The notes beneath the pieces are model-generated. The model was not told where the DNA came from, did not search any database, and was given only the letters and a program-made list of their open reading frames with translations. This document shows, one piece after another, positions 40,314-42,065 of a DNA stretch of 42,065 nt; the stretch's first letter is position 1; each line of letters begins with the position of its first letter. A program made the position numbers and the translations under genes. The DNA lies in assembly GCA_015066905.1 (NCBI GenBank), contig SVNN01000003.1, positions 1-42,065 on the forward strand, in the 5' to 3' direction. The DNA comes from Ruminococcus sp. (GTDB lineage: Bacteria; Bacillota; Clostridia; Oscillospirales; Ruminococcaceae).

Positions 40314-42065
40314 CGTTCCCCCTCCTTCCGCTCTGCCGGAAGTGCCGCAAAGCATTTGCTGATTTCGTTTTTATACTGCTCAAACATCGCGCACTTGTCG
40401 TTGGGGATGTCATATTTGACCTTGATGACCTGTTCAAACATTCCCGACGCAAGAATATCTGAGAGCAGTGCGCCCTTGGACAGTGCGTGGAGTGCCTGAT
40501 CGTGCAGGTGGAGGATCAGATCCATCATCCGGAACTGCTTTTCAAGCGGGACATACGTGTCGTCCTTGTGGTATGCGTTCTGCTGCAGAAATCCGACGCG
40601 GATGACGCGCGCGGTCTCCATCAGCAGCTTCTGGTCATCGGGCAGAACGTCTGAGCCGATGAGTCTGACGATATCCAGCAGCTTGTTTTCTTCGATGAGA
40701 ATGTTTGAGATCTCCTGTCGGTACTGCATAAACCGCGGATCTGCGTGTTTTTCATAGAAGGCAGAGAGATCGTCGGTATATTCGCTGTAACTGGTCGTCC
40801 AGTTGATGGCGGGATAGTGTCTTGCGTAGGCGAGGGATTTATCCAGCGCCCAGAAGCAGCGGACAAAGCGCTTTGTATTCTGTGTGACAGGCTCGGAGAA
40901 ATCCGCGCCCTGCGGAGAAACTGCGCCGATGATTGTGACGCTGCCTTCTTTTCCGCTGAGCGTTTCGACATAGCCTGCACGTTCATAGAATTCAGACAGA
41001 CGGGAGGGGAGATAGGCAGGAAAGCCTTCTTCCGCAGGCATCTCCTCCAGACGGCCGGAGATCTCGCGGAGCGCCTCCGCCCAGCGTGAGGTCGAATCTG
41101 CCATGATGGCGATATGATAGCCCATGTCGCGGTAATATTCCGCGAGGGTGATTCCGGTATAGATTGACGCCTCTCTTGCCGCAACGGGCATATTGGATGT
41201 GTTGGCGATCAGCACCGTGCGGTCGGTCAGCGGTTTGTTGGTTTTCGGGTCGATCAGCTCGGAGAATTCCTCCAGCACCTGCGTCATCTCGTTGCCGCGC
41301 TCGCCGCAGCCGATATAGACGATGATATCCGCGTCGCACCACTTGGCAAGCTGGTGCTGCGTCATGGTCTTTCCTGTGCCGAAGCCGCCGGGGATTGCCG
41401 CTGTGCCGCCCTTTGCGACAGGGAGAATCGTGTCGATCACGCGTTGTCCCGTAATCAGCGGACGGGAGATCAGCTTCCGTTCCCGGATCGGGCGGGGCTG
41501 ACGGATCGGCCATTTCTGGCAGAGCGTGAGGTCGATTTCTGTTCCCTTGTCGGTGCGGAGGGTAACGATTGTATCGTTCAGACGATATTTCCCGTTTTCC
41601 GCAACCGCGATGACCTCGCCGCATACATCGGGCGGAACCATGCACCGATGCTCAATCACAGGCGTTTCAGGGCAGGTCGCATAGATCATGCCGCCGCAAA
41701 GACGGTCGTGGAGCCGTGCGGTGATCCTGACATCATACTGCCGCTCCTCGTCAAGCGCAGAAACTGCCGCGCCCTCGTCGATGAACGCGCCCGAAAGCGC
41801 TTCCAGCTGTTTGAGGGGACGTTCGATTCCGTCGAAGATATTGGAGAGGATGCCGGGACCGAGCGCAGCGCACATCGGTGCACCCGTGCCCGTCACAGGC
41901 TCTCCCACACGGAGTCCGGTTGTGACTTCATATACCTGGATCGTTGTAAATTCGGCAGTGATGCCGATGACCTCGCCGATCAGGCGTTTCTTGCCGACAT
42001 ATACCATCTCCAGCATCGAAAAGTCGCTGGTATCCTTGACCTTGACGACAGGGCCGTTGATGGAA
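40310..42065 (-). CDS. atpA: V-type ATP synthase subunit A, N-terminus truncated by window edge
   Basis: Frame continues upstream of the listed start to base 42065 ([26 protein letters not shown]). Walker [64 protein letters not shown]. Confidence 0.97.
   Translation of the reverse strand, partial: SINGPVVKVKDTSDFSMLEMVYVGKKRLIGEVIGITAEFTTIQVYEVTTGLRVGEPVTGTGAPMCAALGPGILSNIFDGIERPLKQLEALSGAFIDEGAAVSALDEERQYDVRITARLHDRLCGGMIYATCPETPVIEHRCMVPPDVCGEVIAVAENGKYRLNDTIVTLRTDKGTEIDLTLCQKWPIRQPRPIRERKLISRPLITGQRVIDTILPVAKGGTAAIPGGFGTGKTMTQHQLAKWCDADIIVYIGCGERGNEMTQVLEEFSELIDPKTNKPLTDRTVLIANTSNMPVAAREASIYTGITLAEYYRDMGYHIAIMADSTSRWAEALREISGRLEEMPAEEGFPAYLPSRLSEFYERAGYVETLSGKEGSVTIIGAVSPQGADFSEPVTQNTKRFVRCFWALDKSLAYARHYPAINWTTSYSEYTDDLSAFYEKHADPRFMQYRQEISNILIEENKLLDIVRLIGSDVLPDDQKLLMETARVIRVGFLQQNAYHKDDTYVPLEKQFRMMDLILHLHDQALHALSKGALLSDILASGMFEQVIKVKYDIPNDKCAMFEQYKNEISKCFAALPAERKEGER

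Overview
42-kb chromosomal window, about 50-55% GC, most likely from a motile Clostridia/Oscillospiraceae (Ruminococcus-like) bacterium; the taxon is inferred. Left to right: the end of a flagellar region (FliK-like/FlhB-C-like pair, PilZ protein, FapA/DUF342, flagellin, Thr-rich exported protein); malQ-glgP; a glycosyltransferase with an internal AT-rich block; a GntR/YtrA-type regulator with an ABC-2 transporter, divergent from a second ABC-2 transporter operon; an AT-rich insert with a GIY-YIG/DUF4357 protein and gene remnants; a GMP synthase lacking the amidotransferase domain; tcdA, rodA/ftsW-like and comM/yifB-like genes; three coupled membrane proteins; rpoB-rpoC; a BspA-like LRR protein; a DHH phosphoesterase; an mnmM-like methylase; a Kef/NhaP-type antiporter; and V-type ATPase subunits D, B and A (A truncated by the window edge). 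Strongest leads for follow-up: (1) a candidate orphan small RNA on the minus strand just upstream of rpoB, with its own near-perfect promoter and a strand-specific terminator, face-to-face with the rpoB promoter; (2) a six-cysteine insertion in RpoC; (3) a flagellin leader with two CsrA-type sites, one in a hairpin loop and one on the Shine-Dalgarno; (4) a GntR gene apparently starting at CTG, behind a perfect promoter that overlaps a palindrome; (5) a trio of membrane proteins sharing a YPxF motif. All calls come from reading the sequence and supplied ORFs; no database search was run.
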